From the NCBI GenBank assembly GCA_905193755.1, contig CAJJPX010000012.1, positions 1-41,593 of the forward strand: a DNA stretch of 41,593 nucleotides. The letters run 5' to 3'. The stretch's first letter is position 1. Each line of letters starts with the position of its first letter. Below the pieces are notes generated by a model, which had not been told where the DNA came from, ran no database searches, and was given only the letters and a program-made list of their open reading frames with translations. A program made the translations under genes and the position numbers. Source of the DNA: an uncultured Clostridium sp. Its GTDB lineage: Bacteria > Bacillota_I > Bacilli_A > RF39 > UBA660. This document shows, one piece after another, positions 23,979-33,196 of the stretch.

Positions 23979-23984
23979 TATAAT
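23979..23984 (+). promoter_or_regulatory. -10 element of the CotH-VTC-DUF4956 operon
   Basis: TATAAT at 23979-23984, 19 bp before ATG 24004, with AGGAG between. No clear -35 and no TGn are seen. No terminator is obvious between glmS and this point, so read-through is also possible. Confidence 0.45.
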
Positions 23985-24003
23985 CATAATAGGAGTTTTT
24001 ATT

Positions 24004-26922
24004 ATGGGATTTAATTTTAAAAAACTTAAAAATAATATTGGATTTTTTATAGTAGCTATTCTTTTAATAGTTATTTTAACTTTAATAAATTATATATCTG
24101 ATAAGAAGGTTAATTCTTTAGATAAAGTAGATTTGGTTGATGGAGATGTTAATATATCTAAACTTGTTATAAATGAGATTATGACTTCTAATAAGGGTGC
24201 TTATGCTGATCAAAATGGTAAAATATATGATTATGTAGAAATATATAATGGTAGTGAAAAAGATATTAACCTTAAGGATTATGGTCTTAGTGATGAAGAA
24301 AGTAAAGTTAAATGGGTATTTCCTGAAACTATTATTGGACCTAAAGAATATGTTATTGTGTTCTTGAGTGGAAATAGAAGTGAAGGATTGTATGCTAACT
24401 TTAAGCTTAAATCTTCTGGTGGAGAGAGAATGACTTTATTTAAACCAAGTGGTAAAGTTGTTGATGCTGTTGATACAGTGGCACTTGATGGTAATACAGT
24501 AATGGCTCGTGATTTAGATGGTAAATGGGTAGTACAAAGTGAAGCTACTCCAGGATACTCTAATACTAAAGAAGGAAGAACTGAGTTCTTAGCATCATTA
24601 ATAAGTGATGAAGATAAAGTTATAGAAATAAATGAAATACTTGCGAATAATAAAGGAAACTTTAAAAATAAAAATGGTGAATATAGTGGTTATATAGAAG
24701 TTAAGAATATTAGTAAAGATAGAGTTAACCTTGCTAATTATGGACTTTCTAATAGTGAGATTGCTTCATTTAAATGGCAATTTCCGAGTATTAATTTAGA
24801 TTCAGGAGAAGTAATTGTTGTATACACTTCAGGGAAAAGTTGTAAGACTTGTGAAGAATTGAGTACTGGATTTAAACTTGATAGTAAGAATGGATTTGCA
24901 GTGCTTACTAATAGTAAAGGTAAAATAGTAGATAAAGTTGAGTATAAAAACTTACCTAATGGTATAGGATATATTAAAGAAAATGGAAAATTCTTTCAAA
25001 ACAATGCAATAAGTCCTGGATTTGAAAATAGTGTTGATGGTATTAAGGCATTTCAAAAGAAATATTTAAGTACACCTAAAGATTTAATAATTAGTGAAGT
25101 TATGAATAATAATTATTCTTATTTAGAACAAAATGGTGGTAATTATTATGATTGGATTGAGTTATATAATAATAGTGGTAAAACTTTAAATCTTAGTAAT
25201 TATTGTTTGACTACTAATGATAATACGATGTGTTCTTATAAGTTACCTAAAGTTGAACTTAAGAGTGAAGAATATTATATAGTTATGGCATCAGGCGATA
25301 CTAAGCTTTCTAATAGTAAGTATCAACATGCGTCATTTAAGTTAGGGGATACTGATGCTGTATATTTAACTCACGATGATGAGATTGTTGATTCTATAAT
25401 GGTGGCTAATGTACCTTTAGGATATTCAATGGGTAGAAGTGGTTCATCTATACAATACTTTAGTAAACCAACTCCTGGTAGTAAGAATAATAGTGGTACT
25501 GAGGCGGTAAGCTATGTACCTACTGCTGATATAAAGTCTGGTGTTTATGATCCATCTAAAGAATATAAAGTAACTCTTACTGGAAGTGGAAAAATTTATT
25601 ATACGTTAGATGGCTCAGAACCAACTACATCTTCTAAAGTATACAGTAGTCCTCTTACTATTAAGAAGACTACTGTTTTAAGAATAATGAGTAAAGAATC
25701 TGGAAGACTTTCTAGTGAAGTTAGTACTTACTCATATATACTTGATAATAGTCATAAGACAAATGTTATGTCTTTAGTAATAGACTCTAAAAAACTTAAA
25801 AAAGTAAATAACAATACTAGCTTAAATAGTAAAGTACAAGAACATGGATACGCTGAATACTTTGATAAAGATGGTGAAGGTTTTAGTATAGATGTTGGTC
25901 TTAAATTATTTGGTGGGTCAACTAGGAGTTATAAAAAGAAAAGTTATGAAATTAAATTTAAAAAGAAATATGGGGATGCTAAACTTAAATATAAAGTATT
26001 TAAGAATGTAGATAGTTCTGTTTTTGATTCATTAGTGCTTCGTACTGGTAGTCAGGATGAGTTTCAATATAATGATCAAAGAACTGTTATTAAGGATGTA
26101 GTAGCAACATCTTTAATGGGTAAATATACTGATGTAGATGTTCAAGATTATGTACCAATAGTGTTATATATAAATGGTGAATATTGGGGAATATACTTTA
26201 TACGTGAAAAAGTAGATGAAACTTTTGTATCAAATCATTATAATGTTAAAGCAACTAAAGATAACACTAGTATTCTTAGAATAGATGGTGAAGTTAAGAT
26301 TGGAACTGATAAAAACTATAACTCAATGATTAGCTTTATAAATAATAATAGTCTTAGTAATAGTAAGAATTATGAAAAAATTAAAGAACAAATAGATATA
26401 GAAAGTTTTAGTGATTTCTGGATAGGGGAAATATATACAGCTAACTATGATATATTAAATACTCGTTATTTTAGTAATCCTTTAGTAGAGGGTGGCAAGT
26501 GGAAATATATATTCTATGATATAGATTCTGGATTCTTTAGAACTACTCAAAATACATTTATTGAATATACTAGTAGTTCAGGTATGGGATCATGGAAGTT
26601 TCCAACTACACTATTAAGAAATATGATGAAGAGTGATGAATTTAAGAAGACATTCTTAGAAAGACTATCGTACAACTTAAATAATACTTGGAGTTATAAG
26701 AATGTTGAGACAAGAATAGATGAAGTTATTGAAGAAATTGGAAAAGATGAATTTAAAAGAAATGCTGAACGATGGAGAAACTCATATAGTCATTGGGAAA
26801 AATCAATTACGTCTATGAAGAAATTTGCTAAAAATAGAAATTCATATGTAGTTAAGTATGCTAAATCATATTTTGGATTATCTAGTAGTGATGTTAAAAA
26901 ATATTTTGGTGATGTAGAATGA
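24004..26922 (+). CDS. Surface CotH-kinase family protein with three lamin-tail domains
   Basis: The 972-aa protein has an N-terminal membrane anchor (residues 12-30, NIGFFIVAILLIVILTLINY), so the rest is extracellular. Three lamin-tail domains follow, at about 50-195, 205-340 and 355-490, each starting with an '[IV]xEI[ML]xxN' strand and ending in PGYSN, PGFEN and PGSKN. Next is a chitobiase/hexosaminidase C-terminal-type domain (about 508-580, IYYTLDGSEPTTSSKVYSSP), then a CotH domain (about 590-930). CotH hallmarks are FGGSTRSYKKKSYEIKF, YINGEYWGIYFIREKVDE and WKYIFYDIDSG. CotH proteins are atypical protein kinases, known from spore coats and other surfaces; the likely target here is a surface protein, by inference. 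It overlaps the VTC gene by 4 bp. Confidence 0.88.
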   Translation: MGFNFKKLKNNIGFFIVAILLIVILTLINYISDKKVNSLDKVDLVDGDVNISKLVINEIMTSNKGAYADQNGKIYDYVEIYNGSEKDINLKDYGLSDEESKVKWVFPETIIGPKEYVIVFLSGNRSEGLYANFKLKSSGGERMTLFKPSGKVVDAVDTVALDGNTVMARDLDGKWVVQSEATPGYSNTKEGRTEFLASLISDEDKVIEINEILANNKGNFKNKNGEYSGYIEVKNISKDRVNLANYGLSNSEIASFKWQFPSINLDSGEVIVVYTSGKSCKTCEELSTGFKLDSKNGFAVLTNSKGKIVDKVEYKNLPNGIGYIKENGKFFQNNAISPGFENSVDGIKAFQKKYLSTPKDLIISEVMNNNYSYLEQNGGNYYDWIELYNNSGKTLNLSNYCLTTNDNTMCSYKLPKVELKSEEYYIVMASGDTKLSNSKYQHASFKLGDTDAVYLTHDDEIVDSIMVANVPLGYSMGRSGSSIQYFSKPTPGSKNNSGTEAVSYVPTADIKSGVYDPSKEYKVTLTGSGKIYYTLDGSEPTTSSKVYSSPLTIKKTTVLRIMSKESGRLSSEVSTYSYILDNSHKTNVMSLVIDSKKLKKVNNNTSLNSKVQEHGYAEYFDKDGEGFSIDVGLKLFGGSTRSYKKKSYEIKFKKKYGDAKLKYKVFKNVDSSVFDSLVLRTGSQDEFQYNDQRTVIKDVVATSLMGKYTDVDVQDYVPIVLYINGEYWGIYFIREKVDETFVSNHYNVKATKDNTSILRIDGEVKIGTDKNYNSMISFINNNSLSNSKNYEKIKEQIDIESFSDFWIGEIYTANYDILNTRYFSNPLVEGGKWKYIFYDIDSGFFRTTQNTFIEYTSSSGMGSWKFPTTLLRNMMKSDEFKKTFLERLSYNLNNTWSYKNVETRIDEVIEEIGKDEFKRNAERWRNSYSHWEKSITSMKKFAKNRNSYVVKYAKSYFGLSSSDVKKYFGDVE

Positions 26923-27605
26923 AAGAATATAAATATAGACATGAATTAAAATTTAAAATATCTAATAGTGCAGCTGAGGTTCTTAAACAAAAACTGTCAT
27001 TGATACTTGGTAAAGATAAAAATGCTTATTATAGTGATGGTTCATATTTAATTAAGAGTTTATATTTTGATGATAGAGATTCTAGTTCATATTATGAAAA
27101 GATGGATGGAGTTCTTTATAGAAAGAAATATAGAATTAGGATGTATAATGATGTTGATACGTTTATAAGACTTGAAAAGAAAATGAAACATAATAATTAT
27201 ACAGCTAAAGAACAAATGTTGATTTCAAGAGATATATATAGTAAAATATTAAATGGTAAAATAGATGAGATAGAAGAACCTGAAGGGTTACTACTTGAGT
27301 TTATTACTAACTATAAAAATAAAGGTCTTGTACCTAGTGTTATAGTTGAATACCATAGAACTGCTTTTACTTATCCGATAAGTGATGTTAGAATTACATT
27401 TGATTCTAATATTCAGAGTAGTTTATATAATTATGATTTATTTAATACTAGTTATCCAAGATATACAGTTGATGAACCTGGTAAACAAGTGTTAGAAGTA
27501 AAATTTAATGAAGTATTACCTTTACATATTGCTCATATTTTAAATGATATACCTGCTTGTAGAGAAGCAGTAAGTAAGTTTGCGATATGTAGAAGTATTA
27601 AATAG
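26919..27605 (+). CDS. VTC-domain protein (polyphosphate-polymerase-like)
   Basis: The 228-aa protein is the VTC tunnel domain, which in yeast Vtc4 makes polyphosphate from ATP. Motifs in order are YRHELKFKIS, SLYFDDRDSSSYYEKMDG, KKYRIRMY (basic nucleotide/phosphate site), FIRLEKKMKHNNYTAKEQ, PSVIVEYHRTAF, RITFDSNI and VLEVKFNEVLP with the Glu-x-Lys near the end. The tunnel residues R, K and E needed for nucleotide handling appear to be retained. No membrane segment is present, so it is probably cytoplasmic at the membrane through its partner. It is translationally coupled to cotH (ATGA) and followed by DUF4956. Polyphosphate synthesis is inferred, not shown. Confidence 0.85.
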   Translation: MKEYKYRHELKFKISNSAAEVLKQKLSLILGKDKNAYYSDGSYLIKSLYFDDRDSSSYYEKMDGVLYRKKYRIRMYNDVDTFIRLEKKMKHNNYTAKEQMLISRDIYSKILNGKIDEIEEPEGLLLEFITNYKNKGLVPSVIVEYHRTAFTYPISDVRITFDSNIQSSLYNYDLFNTSYPRYTVDEPGKQVLEVKFNEVLPLHIAHILNDIPACREAVSKFAICRSIK

Positions 27606-27614
27606 GAGTTGGAA

Positions 27615-28298
27615 ATGATATTAAGTATATTTAAAAAATCTTTTTTAGAACAATTTACTGGTAGTGTATCTACCGTTGATATGTTACTTTCATTAGTAGT
27701 AGCATTTGTAATAGGACTTTTTATAGTTTATGTATATAGAAAGACTTATACTGGAGTAGTGTATTCTAAAGCGTTCTCATTATGTATTATTATGCTTGCG
27801 ATGGTTACTGCGATGATTATTAGAACTATTAACTCAAATATTAGTTTATCTTTAGGTATGGTTGGTGCTTTATCTATCGTTCGTTTTAGAACTGCTGTTA
27901 AAGAACCAGTTGATACAGGATTTATGTTTTGGGGAATAGCTGCTGGTATTATGGCTGGAGCAGGACTTTATATTCCAGCTATAGTAGCTACACTTGGTAT
28001 AGGGGTTTTATATTTTATTAGTTATTTAATGGGATTTAAAACATCTAATAGATATTTACTTGTTATTAAATATAAAGCTAGTGCTCATGAAACAGTACTT
28101 AAAAAACTTAAAAATATTAAGAAATTTAAAGTTAGAAGTAAAGCAATATTTGGTAGTGAAGTAGAATTATCACTTGAAGTAGACGTTAAAGAAAATAAAA
28201 AAGGTGGAATAGATACTGCACTTGTAGATCAATTTAATGGAATAGATGGAGTAGTAAATGCTAGTTTGATAGCATATCAAAATGATTTTGGTAGTTAG
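27615..28298 (+). CDS. DUF4956 integral membrane protein
   Basis: The 227-aa protein has about four membrane helices in residues 18-140 and a soluble C-terminal domain. The strongly conserved DUF4956 block is visible: SLGMVGALSIVRFRTAVKEP followed by VDTGFMFWGIAAGI. The tail (YLLVIKYKASAHETVLKKLK onward) looks like a small ferredoxin-like domain. DUF4956 proteins regularly neighbour VTC and CotH genes; a role as channel, anchor or translocator for the VTC product is inference. ATG 27615 is preferred over TTG 27609 because AGGAG sits 6 nt before the ATG and directly abuts the TTG. Confidence 0.85.
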   Translation: MILSIFKKSFLEQFTGSVSTVDMLLSLVVAFVIGLFIVYVYRKTYTGVVYSKAFSLCIIMLAMVTAMIIRTINSNISLSLGMVGALSIVRFRTAVKEPVDTGFMFWGIAAGIMAGAGLYIPAIVATLGIGVLYFISYLMGFKTSNRYLLVIKYKASAHETVLKKLKNIKKFKVRSKAIFGSEVELSLEVDVKENKKGGIDTALVDQFNGIDGVVNASLIAYQNDFGS

Positions 28299-28306
28299 GA
28301 GTTTTT

Positions 28307-29686
28307 ATGACTAGAAGAAGACTTAAAATTACACCTGTATTAATGGCACTAAATGTATTAGTGCTTGTTCTTATTGTATTATTTTATGGATTTCGCATGG
28401 TTAAGTACTATTTACAAGAGAATGGTAATAGAAGTGATGGTGAGTCTGCTGTTCTTCTAGTTGATACTATTCTTAAAAAACAAAGTTTTGTAGATTTAAC
28501 TAAAGGTTTAGTTTATGATGAAGATAAAAATGAATATAGATACTTAGGAGATGTAAATGATAACTATTTAGAATATTCTGGTATAGTGTATAGAATTATT
28601 GGACTTGATAAAGATAAAAATATTAAAGCTATTACTGATAAAAGTGTTACACTTATGTATTCTGGGCTTGAAAAAGGATATGATAATTCATATATAAATA
28701 AATGGTTAAACTATGATAAAGATATTAAACTTAGTGGATTCTATGAAAATAATATAAAAGAGTCAGCTAATTATTTGGTAAATACATATTTATGTAAAGA
28801 TACTATTGATGATGTTAAAAATATAACTTGTAATAAGGATGAAGCTAATAATAAGATAACTATACTATCTCTTTATGATTATTATAAAGCTGGTGGTAAA
28901 AGTAGTTTCTTAAATAATGGGGAAACTTTCTATTTAGCAACTAATAATAAAGATAATCATAATTATTATATAACTAATGATGGAGAAGTAAGTATTAATG
29001 AGACGACTAGTAAAGTGTTTGCTGTTAGACCAGTTATTACTATATCATCAGGTACTATTATGATAAGTGGTAAAGGAACTAAAGATGATCCTTATAGAAT
29101 ACTTGAAGTAAATCCTAGTACTTTAGAAGAAGCAACTATAAATACTTATGTTAAATTTAGTGATCAGACATTTAAAATTATTCATAATTATGGAGTTGCT
29201 ACTAAAGTTGCTTTAGATGGAGTAATACAATTAGATGGCAAAGATGCTAAGGCGTATTTCAGTAAAAAGAATAATATATATTCATCTAATAAGAATACAG
29301 TTGGTGAATATTTAAATAAAACATACATTAAAACTCTTAATAAAGATATGATGGTTAATGCTTATTGGTTTACTGGTAAACTTAGTTTAGATAATTTAGA
29401 TTATGAAGCTGAAAGAGCTAGTAAAGATACTGATTATATTGGTATGATGACATTAACTGATATGTTTATTGGTGAATATAATGATATATTGACATTATCA
29501 CGTGGTATTGAGTCAAATCAAATAATTAATATAATAAATGAAGATGGTAATTTCTATGGTGATTTAGTTACTAATAAACATAATGTTAGACCAGTGTTCT
29601 ATTTAAATAAAGAATTAAAGATTACTGGTGGAAATGGTACAGTGGATGCACCTTATGAGTTAGGAGTAAGTAATGAAGAAAACTAA
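28307..29686 (+). CDS. Exported membrane-anchored protein with two tandem repeat domains
   Basis: The 459-aa protein has one N-terminal membrane helix (residues 10-32, VLMALNVLVLVLIVLFYGF) and a large extracellular part. It divides into two similar domains. Domain 1 (about 55-265) contains YSGIVYRIIGLDKDKNIKAI and ends VRPVITIS...GKGTKDDPYRI. Domain 2 (about 275-455) contains VKFSDQTFKIIHN and YLNKTYIKTLN and ends VRPVFYLN...GNGTVDAPYEL. The repeated VRPV...GxGTxDxPY ending is seen, as I recall, in DUF6273-like exported proteins. No enzymatic motif is evident. It overlaps the glycosidase gene by 14 bp, tying it to the CotH-VTC-DUF4956 unit. Confidence 0.7.
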   Translation: MTRRRLKITPVLMALNVLVLVLIVLFYGFRMVKYYLQENGNRSDGESAVLLVDTILKKQSFVDLTKGLVYDEDKNEYRYLGDVNDNYLEYSGIVYRIIGLDKDKNIKAITDKSVTLMYSGLEKGYDNSYINKWLNYDKDIKLSGFYENNIKESANYLVNTYLCKDTIDDVKNITCNKDEANNKITILSLYDYYKAGGKSSFLNNGETFYLATNNKDNHNYYITNDGEVSINETTSKVFAVRPVITISSGTIMISGKGTKDDPYRILEVNPSTLEEATINTYVKFSDQTFKIIHNYGVATKVALDGVIQLDGKDAKAYFSKKNNIYSSNKNTVGEYLNKTYIKTLNKDMMVNAYWFTGKLSLDNLDYEAERASKDTDYIGMMTLTDMFIGEYNDILTLSRGIESNQIINIINEDGNFYGDLVTNKHNVRPVFYLNKELKITGGNGTVDAPYELGVSNEEN

Positions 29687-30740
29687 GAATAAAGATAAAA
29701 AAGGTAAAGTAAGTAAATTTAGTATATTCTTAATAGTTGTAGATTCACTTGCTGTTATATGTTTCTTTGTAGTTTATGGACCTTTTTCATTCTTTAGAGA
29801 TTGGTTTATAACTACTGCGATGACTACAATGTCTCATAGATATTTTGCTTATACATTATATAGTGAAGATATGATTAAGGAAACACTAGATAATAATAAA
29901 ATAATAGAGTCTGAGGATCCAACTGATACATCTAAAATTAATTTTAACCCTGATTTTAATAAAGATACTTATGAATCTGTTTATGAAGAACAAGTATTAA
30001 AAAGAGATGAAGGTAATGATGTCTATAAAGTAGTTGATATTAGTGGAGATAGATGGAGTGGTAAGATGGTTGTTATATATGACCCATCAAGATTGAAACT
30101 AGTGTTCTCTAAGAAATATGGTAAACGTGGTGAATATTTATCAACTATGGCCAAGAATAATAATGCTTTAGTTGCAATGAATGCTTCTGGTGTATATCAT
30201 CCGAATGGTCAAAATAGAGTTACTGGAACTACTATATTAGATGGTAAAGTATATGCGACTGGTAAAGCTATTAATAAAGGTGGAGGTCTTATAGGATTTA
30301 CTAAAGATAATGTATTAATGCTTACTAAGAAGTCTGCTAAAGAAGCTATTAAAGATGGAATGGATAGAGCTGTTGAGTTTGGACCATTCTTGGTAGTTAA
30401 TGGAAAGAGTGCTGAATTTAAAGGCAATGGTGGATGGGGAATAGCTAATAGAAGTGCTATTGGTCAAAGACAAGATGGTATTGTGTTATTACTTGCAATA
30501 GATGGAAGAAGTTCTAAATCTGTTGGTATAACAATGACTGAACTTGCTGATGTTTTCCAAAAATATAAAGCTTATAATGCTGCTAATTTAGATGGTGGCG
30601 GTAGTAGTGCTTTATATGCTATTGTTGATGGAGAAGGTAGACTTATAAATAATCCAGTAGGATATGGATATTCAGGTGAAAGATATTTACCAAATGCTTG
30701 GATGGTTTTACCTGAAGAAGGAAATAATATTACAAATTAG
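29673..30740 (+). CDS. Exported phosphodiester glycosidase (NAGPA) domain protein
   Basis: After one membrane helix (residues 14-36, SIFLIVVDSLAVICFFVVYG) and a linker, residues 120-350 form a NAGPA domain. The motifs are VAMNASGVYHPNGQNRVTG, INKGGGLIGFTKDNVLML, VEFGPFLVVNGKS, NRSAIGQRQDGIVLLLAIDG and AANLDGGGSSALY, the last being the hallmark of the family. Homologues cleave GlcNAc-1-phosphodiester links or process exopolysaccharide and teichoic-type polymers outside the membrane. Here it likely trims or modifies a phosphodiester-linked surface glycan. It is the last gene of the surface module; the dNMP kinase begins 8 bp later. Confidence 0.88.
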   Translation: MKKTKNKDKKGKVSKFSIFLIVVDSLAVICFFVVYGPFSFFRDWFITTAMTTMSHRYFAYTLYSEDMIKETLDNNKIIESEDPTDTSKINFNPDFNKDTYESVYEEQVLKRDEGNDVYKVVDISGDRWSGKMVVIYDPSRLKLVFSKKYGKRGEYLSTMAKNNNALVAMNASGVYHPNGQNRVTGTTILDGKVYATGKAINKGGGLIGFTKDNVLMLTKKSAKEAIKDGMDRAVEFGPFLVVNGKSAEFKGNGGWGIANRSAIGQRQDGIVLLLAIDGRSSKSVGITMTELADVFQKYKAYNAANLDGGGSSALYAIVDGEGRLINNPVGYGYSGERYLPNAWMVLPEEGNNITN

Positions 30741-30748
30741 GAGGGTAT

Positions 30749-31306
30749 ATGGAAATAGAATTTAGAAATCCAACAATATATATTATTGGTGGTAAAGCAA
30801 AACATGGAAAGGATACATTTTCAGCTTATTTAAAGAATGTTTATGAAGGTCATGGAAAGAAAGTAATTATAACTCAACTTGCTAAATATATTAAGTATTA
30901 TGCTCGTGAAATGACTGGTTGGGATTTAAGTGAAGAAACTAAGCCACGTGAATTCTTACAACAACTTGGAACTAGTGTAATAAGACAAAAACTTAAAAAA
31001 GATGATTTATTCATAAAACGTATGATAGATGATATAGAAATATTTAGTTATTTCTATGACGCTATTATAATAAGTGATGTAAGACTTAAGAAGGAAATAT
31101 ATGATTTAAAGAAAGCATATCCTAATATTAAAGTTATACATATAGTAAGACCTGACTTTGATAATGGACTTACTGAACAACAAAAAATGCATCCTACTGA
31201 GATAGACTTGGATGATTTTAATGAATTTGATATAGAAGTTGTAAATACAACACTTGATGAATTAGAGAAAAGTGCTGAAAAAATATATATGGAAAACGAA
31301 GGGTAG
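30749..31306 (+). CDS. Deoxynucleoside monophosphate kinase-like P-loop protein
   Basis: The 185-aa protein has Walker A IIGGKAKHGKDTFSAYL, the DNMK-type helix EFLQQLGTSVIRQKLKKDD, and the Walker B-like strand AIIISDVRLKKEI. A late VIHIVRPDF is followed by an acidic stretch. It resembles the dNMP kinases of phages and low-GC Gram-positive bacteria, which phosphorylate dNMPs with ATP. GAGGG before ATG 30749 supports the start. It sits between the surface module and pgk with short gaps (8 and 12 bp), so it is co-transcribed although functionally unrelated. Confidence 0.75.
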   Translation: MEIEFRNPTIYIIGGKAKHGKDTFSAYLKNVYEGHGKKVIITQLAKYIKYYAREMTGWDLSEETKPREFLQQLGTSVIRQKLKKDDLFIKRMIDDIEIFSYFYDAIIISDVRLKKEIYDLKKAYPNIKVIHIVRPDFDNGLTEQQKMHPTEIDLDDFNEFDIEVVNTTLDELEKSAEKIYMENEG

Positions 31307-31318
31307 GTATATAAAAAT

Positions 31319-32470
31319 ATGGAAAGTATAAAAAGGGCTAATGTTGAAGGAAAAAGAGTAATTGTAAGAGTTGACTATAATGTTCCGATGAAAGACGGAA
31401 AAATTACTGATGATACTAGAATAGTTGCAAGTTTGAAAACAATTAAATATTTAGTTGAACATAATGCTAAAGTAATATTACTATCTCATTTAGGTAGAGT
31501 TGCATCACAAGAAGATAAGGAAAAGAAAACATTAGAAGTGGTAGCTAAACATTTATCTACATTAATAAATACCCCTATATATTTTGTACCTGTTACAAGA
31601 GGAGATTTATTGACTGAAACAATTAATAATATGAATGAAGGTGAAATTGTTTTAGTAGAGAATACTAGATTTGAAGATTATCCTCGTATGCTTGAAAGTT
31701 CATGTGATGAATCTTTATCTAAGTATTGGGCTAGTTTAGGAGATATATTTGTATTTGATGCATTTGGTACTGCTCATAGATGTCATGCTTCTACTTATGG
31801 TATTAGTAAGTATATTCCATCATATTCTGGTTTCTTAGTAGATTCAGAAATTGAAATGTTAGATACAGCACTTCATCAAAGAAAAACATTAATACTTGGT
31901 GGAGCTAAAGTCGATGATAAAATTGGTGTAATAGATAATTTAATAAATACAAGTGATGCTATATTATTTGGTGGTGCTATGTGTTTTACATTCCTTAAGG
32001 CTAAAGGAATAGATGTAGGTTCTAGTGTAGTAAGTGTAGATAGACTTGATTATGCTAAAGGTTTACTTGAAAGCCATGGAAATAAAATATTGTTACCTGT
32101 TGATGTAGTAACTCAAAATGGAGTAAAAGATATTAATGAAATGGAAAGAGAAGATGTAGGTTATGATATAGGTCCTAAAACAATTACTATGTATAATGAA
32201 GCACTCATTAATAGTAAACTTGTTTTATGGAATGGGCCACTTGGTATGTTTGAAGATGAAAAATATGAAAATGGTACTAAGAAAGTATTAAAGTTCTTAT
32301 ATAATCAATCTATTCCAACTATCTTAGCTGGTGGTGATATAATAAGTGCATCACATAAATTTGGATTTAATTTCCATTATGTATCTACTGGTGGTGGTTC
32401 AACCCTTGAATATTTAGAAGGTAGAAGATTTAAAACATTAGAAAGACTTAATGGTGAAAATAAAAAATAA
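31319..32470 (+). CDS. pgk: Phosphoglycerate kinase
   Basis: PGK transfers the acyl phosphate of 1,3-bisphosphoglycerate to ADP. The 383-aa protein carries the substrate motifs VIVRVDYNVPMKDGKITDDT, LLSHLGR, AFGTAHRCHASTYG and LGGAKVDDKIGVI. The C-terminal nucleotide region is LWNGPLGMFE, LAGGDIISA and VSTGGGSTLEYLEG. The GGD loop is divergent (GGDIISA instead of GGDxxAA), and the protein is about 10 residues shorter than usual. The ribosome-binding site is weak (GGTAGGTA, about 11 nt upstream), which may lower its translation relative to position. tpiA follows after 15 bp. Confidence 0.96.
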   Translation: MESIKRANVEGKRVIVRVDYNVPMKDGKITDDTRIVASLKTIKYLVEHNAKVILLSHLGRVASQEDKEKKTLEVVAKHLSTLINTPIYFVPVTRGDLLTETINNMNEGEIVLVENTRFEDYPRMLESSCDESLSKYWASLGDIFVFDAFGTAHRCHASTYGISKYIPSYSGFLVDSEIEMLDTALHQRKTLILGGAKVDDKIGVIDNLINTSDAILFGGAMCFTFLKAKGIDVGSSVVSVDRLDYAKGLLESHGNKILLPVDVVTQNGVKDINEMEREDVGYDIGPKTITMYNEALINSKLVLWNGPLGMFEDEKYENGTKKVLKFLYNQSIPTILAGGDIISASHKFGFNFHYVSTGGGSTLEYLEGRRFKTLERLNGENKK

Positions 32471-32485
32471 TTTAGGAGATTTTAT

Positions 32486-33196
32486 ATGAAAAAAGTAATT
32501 CTTAATCAAAAAAGTTATATGTTTTATGATGATATGGTGAAGTTTAAGAAGGCTTTTGATAAGATAAAAACTAATAATTATGAATTTATAATATTTCCAC
32601 CTTTACTTTATTTATCTATGTTTAGAGATGCAGAATATAAAGTTGGTTCACAAAATTTCTTTAGTTATAAGATGGGTTCTTTTACTGGAGAGTTGAATCT
32701 TGAATCTTTAAAGAAAATTGGTATTAATTATACGTTAATAGGTCATTCTGAAAGAAGAAAGATTGTTTTTGAAAGTTATGAAATGGCCAAAGAGAAATTA
32801 TTTAAATCACTTAGTTCTAAATGTAATACTATATTATGTGTTGGAGAAATAAAGAAGAGTAGAAGACCTTTTGGGTATATCAAGAAGGAGTTGAATTATT
32901 ATCTTCGCAGTATAGATTCAGCAACATTGAAATACTTAAGTATTGCTTATGAGCCTAGTTGGTCTATAGGCACTGGAGATATTCAATCTATAGATAGAAT
33001 TAAAGATGTAATAGAGAGAATTAAGTTATATATTGAGAAGAAATATAAAATTAAGATAGAAGTATATTATGGTGGTAGTGTAGATGAAAATAACATTAAT
33101 GACATATTTAATATTTCTGATGGGGTAGTTTTAGGTAAAAATAGTACTGAAATAGATGAGTTAAATAAAATACTTAAAGGAATTAAAAATGACTAA
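32486..33196 (+). CDS. tpiA: Triosephosphate isomerase, divergent
   Basis: TPI interconverts dihydroxyacetone phosphate and glyceraldehyde 3-phosphate. The 236-aa protein keeps the catalytic set: Lys in VILNQKSY (canonical NWK), His in LIGHSERRK and Glu in AYEPSWSIGTG. VGSQNF and YYGGSVDENN also match. It diverges at the loop-6 hinge (GTGD instead of GTGK) and at the loop-8 phosphate site (VLGKNST instead of LVGGASL), and it is about 15 residues short. Position next to pgk and before gpmI supports the assignment. TTAGGAG precedes ATG 32486. The next gene starts inside its end. Confidence 0.9.
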   Translation: MKKVILNQKSYMFYDDMVKFKKAFDKIKTNNYEFIIFPPLLYLSMFRDAEYKVGSQNFFSYKMGSFTGELNLESLKKIGINYTLIGHSERRKIVFESYEMAKEKLFKSLSSKCNTILCVGEIKKSRRPFGYIKKELNYYLRSIDSATLKYLSIAYEPSWSIGTGDIQSIDRIKDVIERIKLYIEKKYKIKIEVYYGGSVDENNINDIFNISDGVVLGKNSTEIDELNKILKGIKND

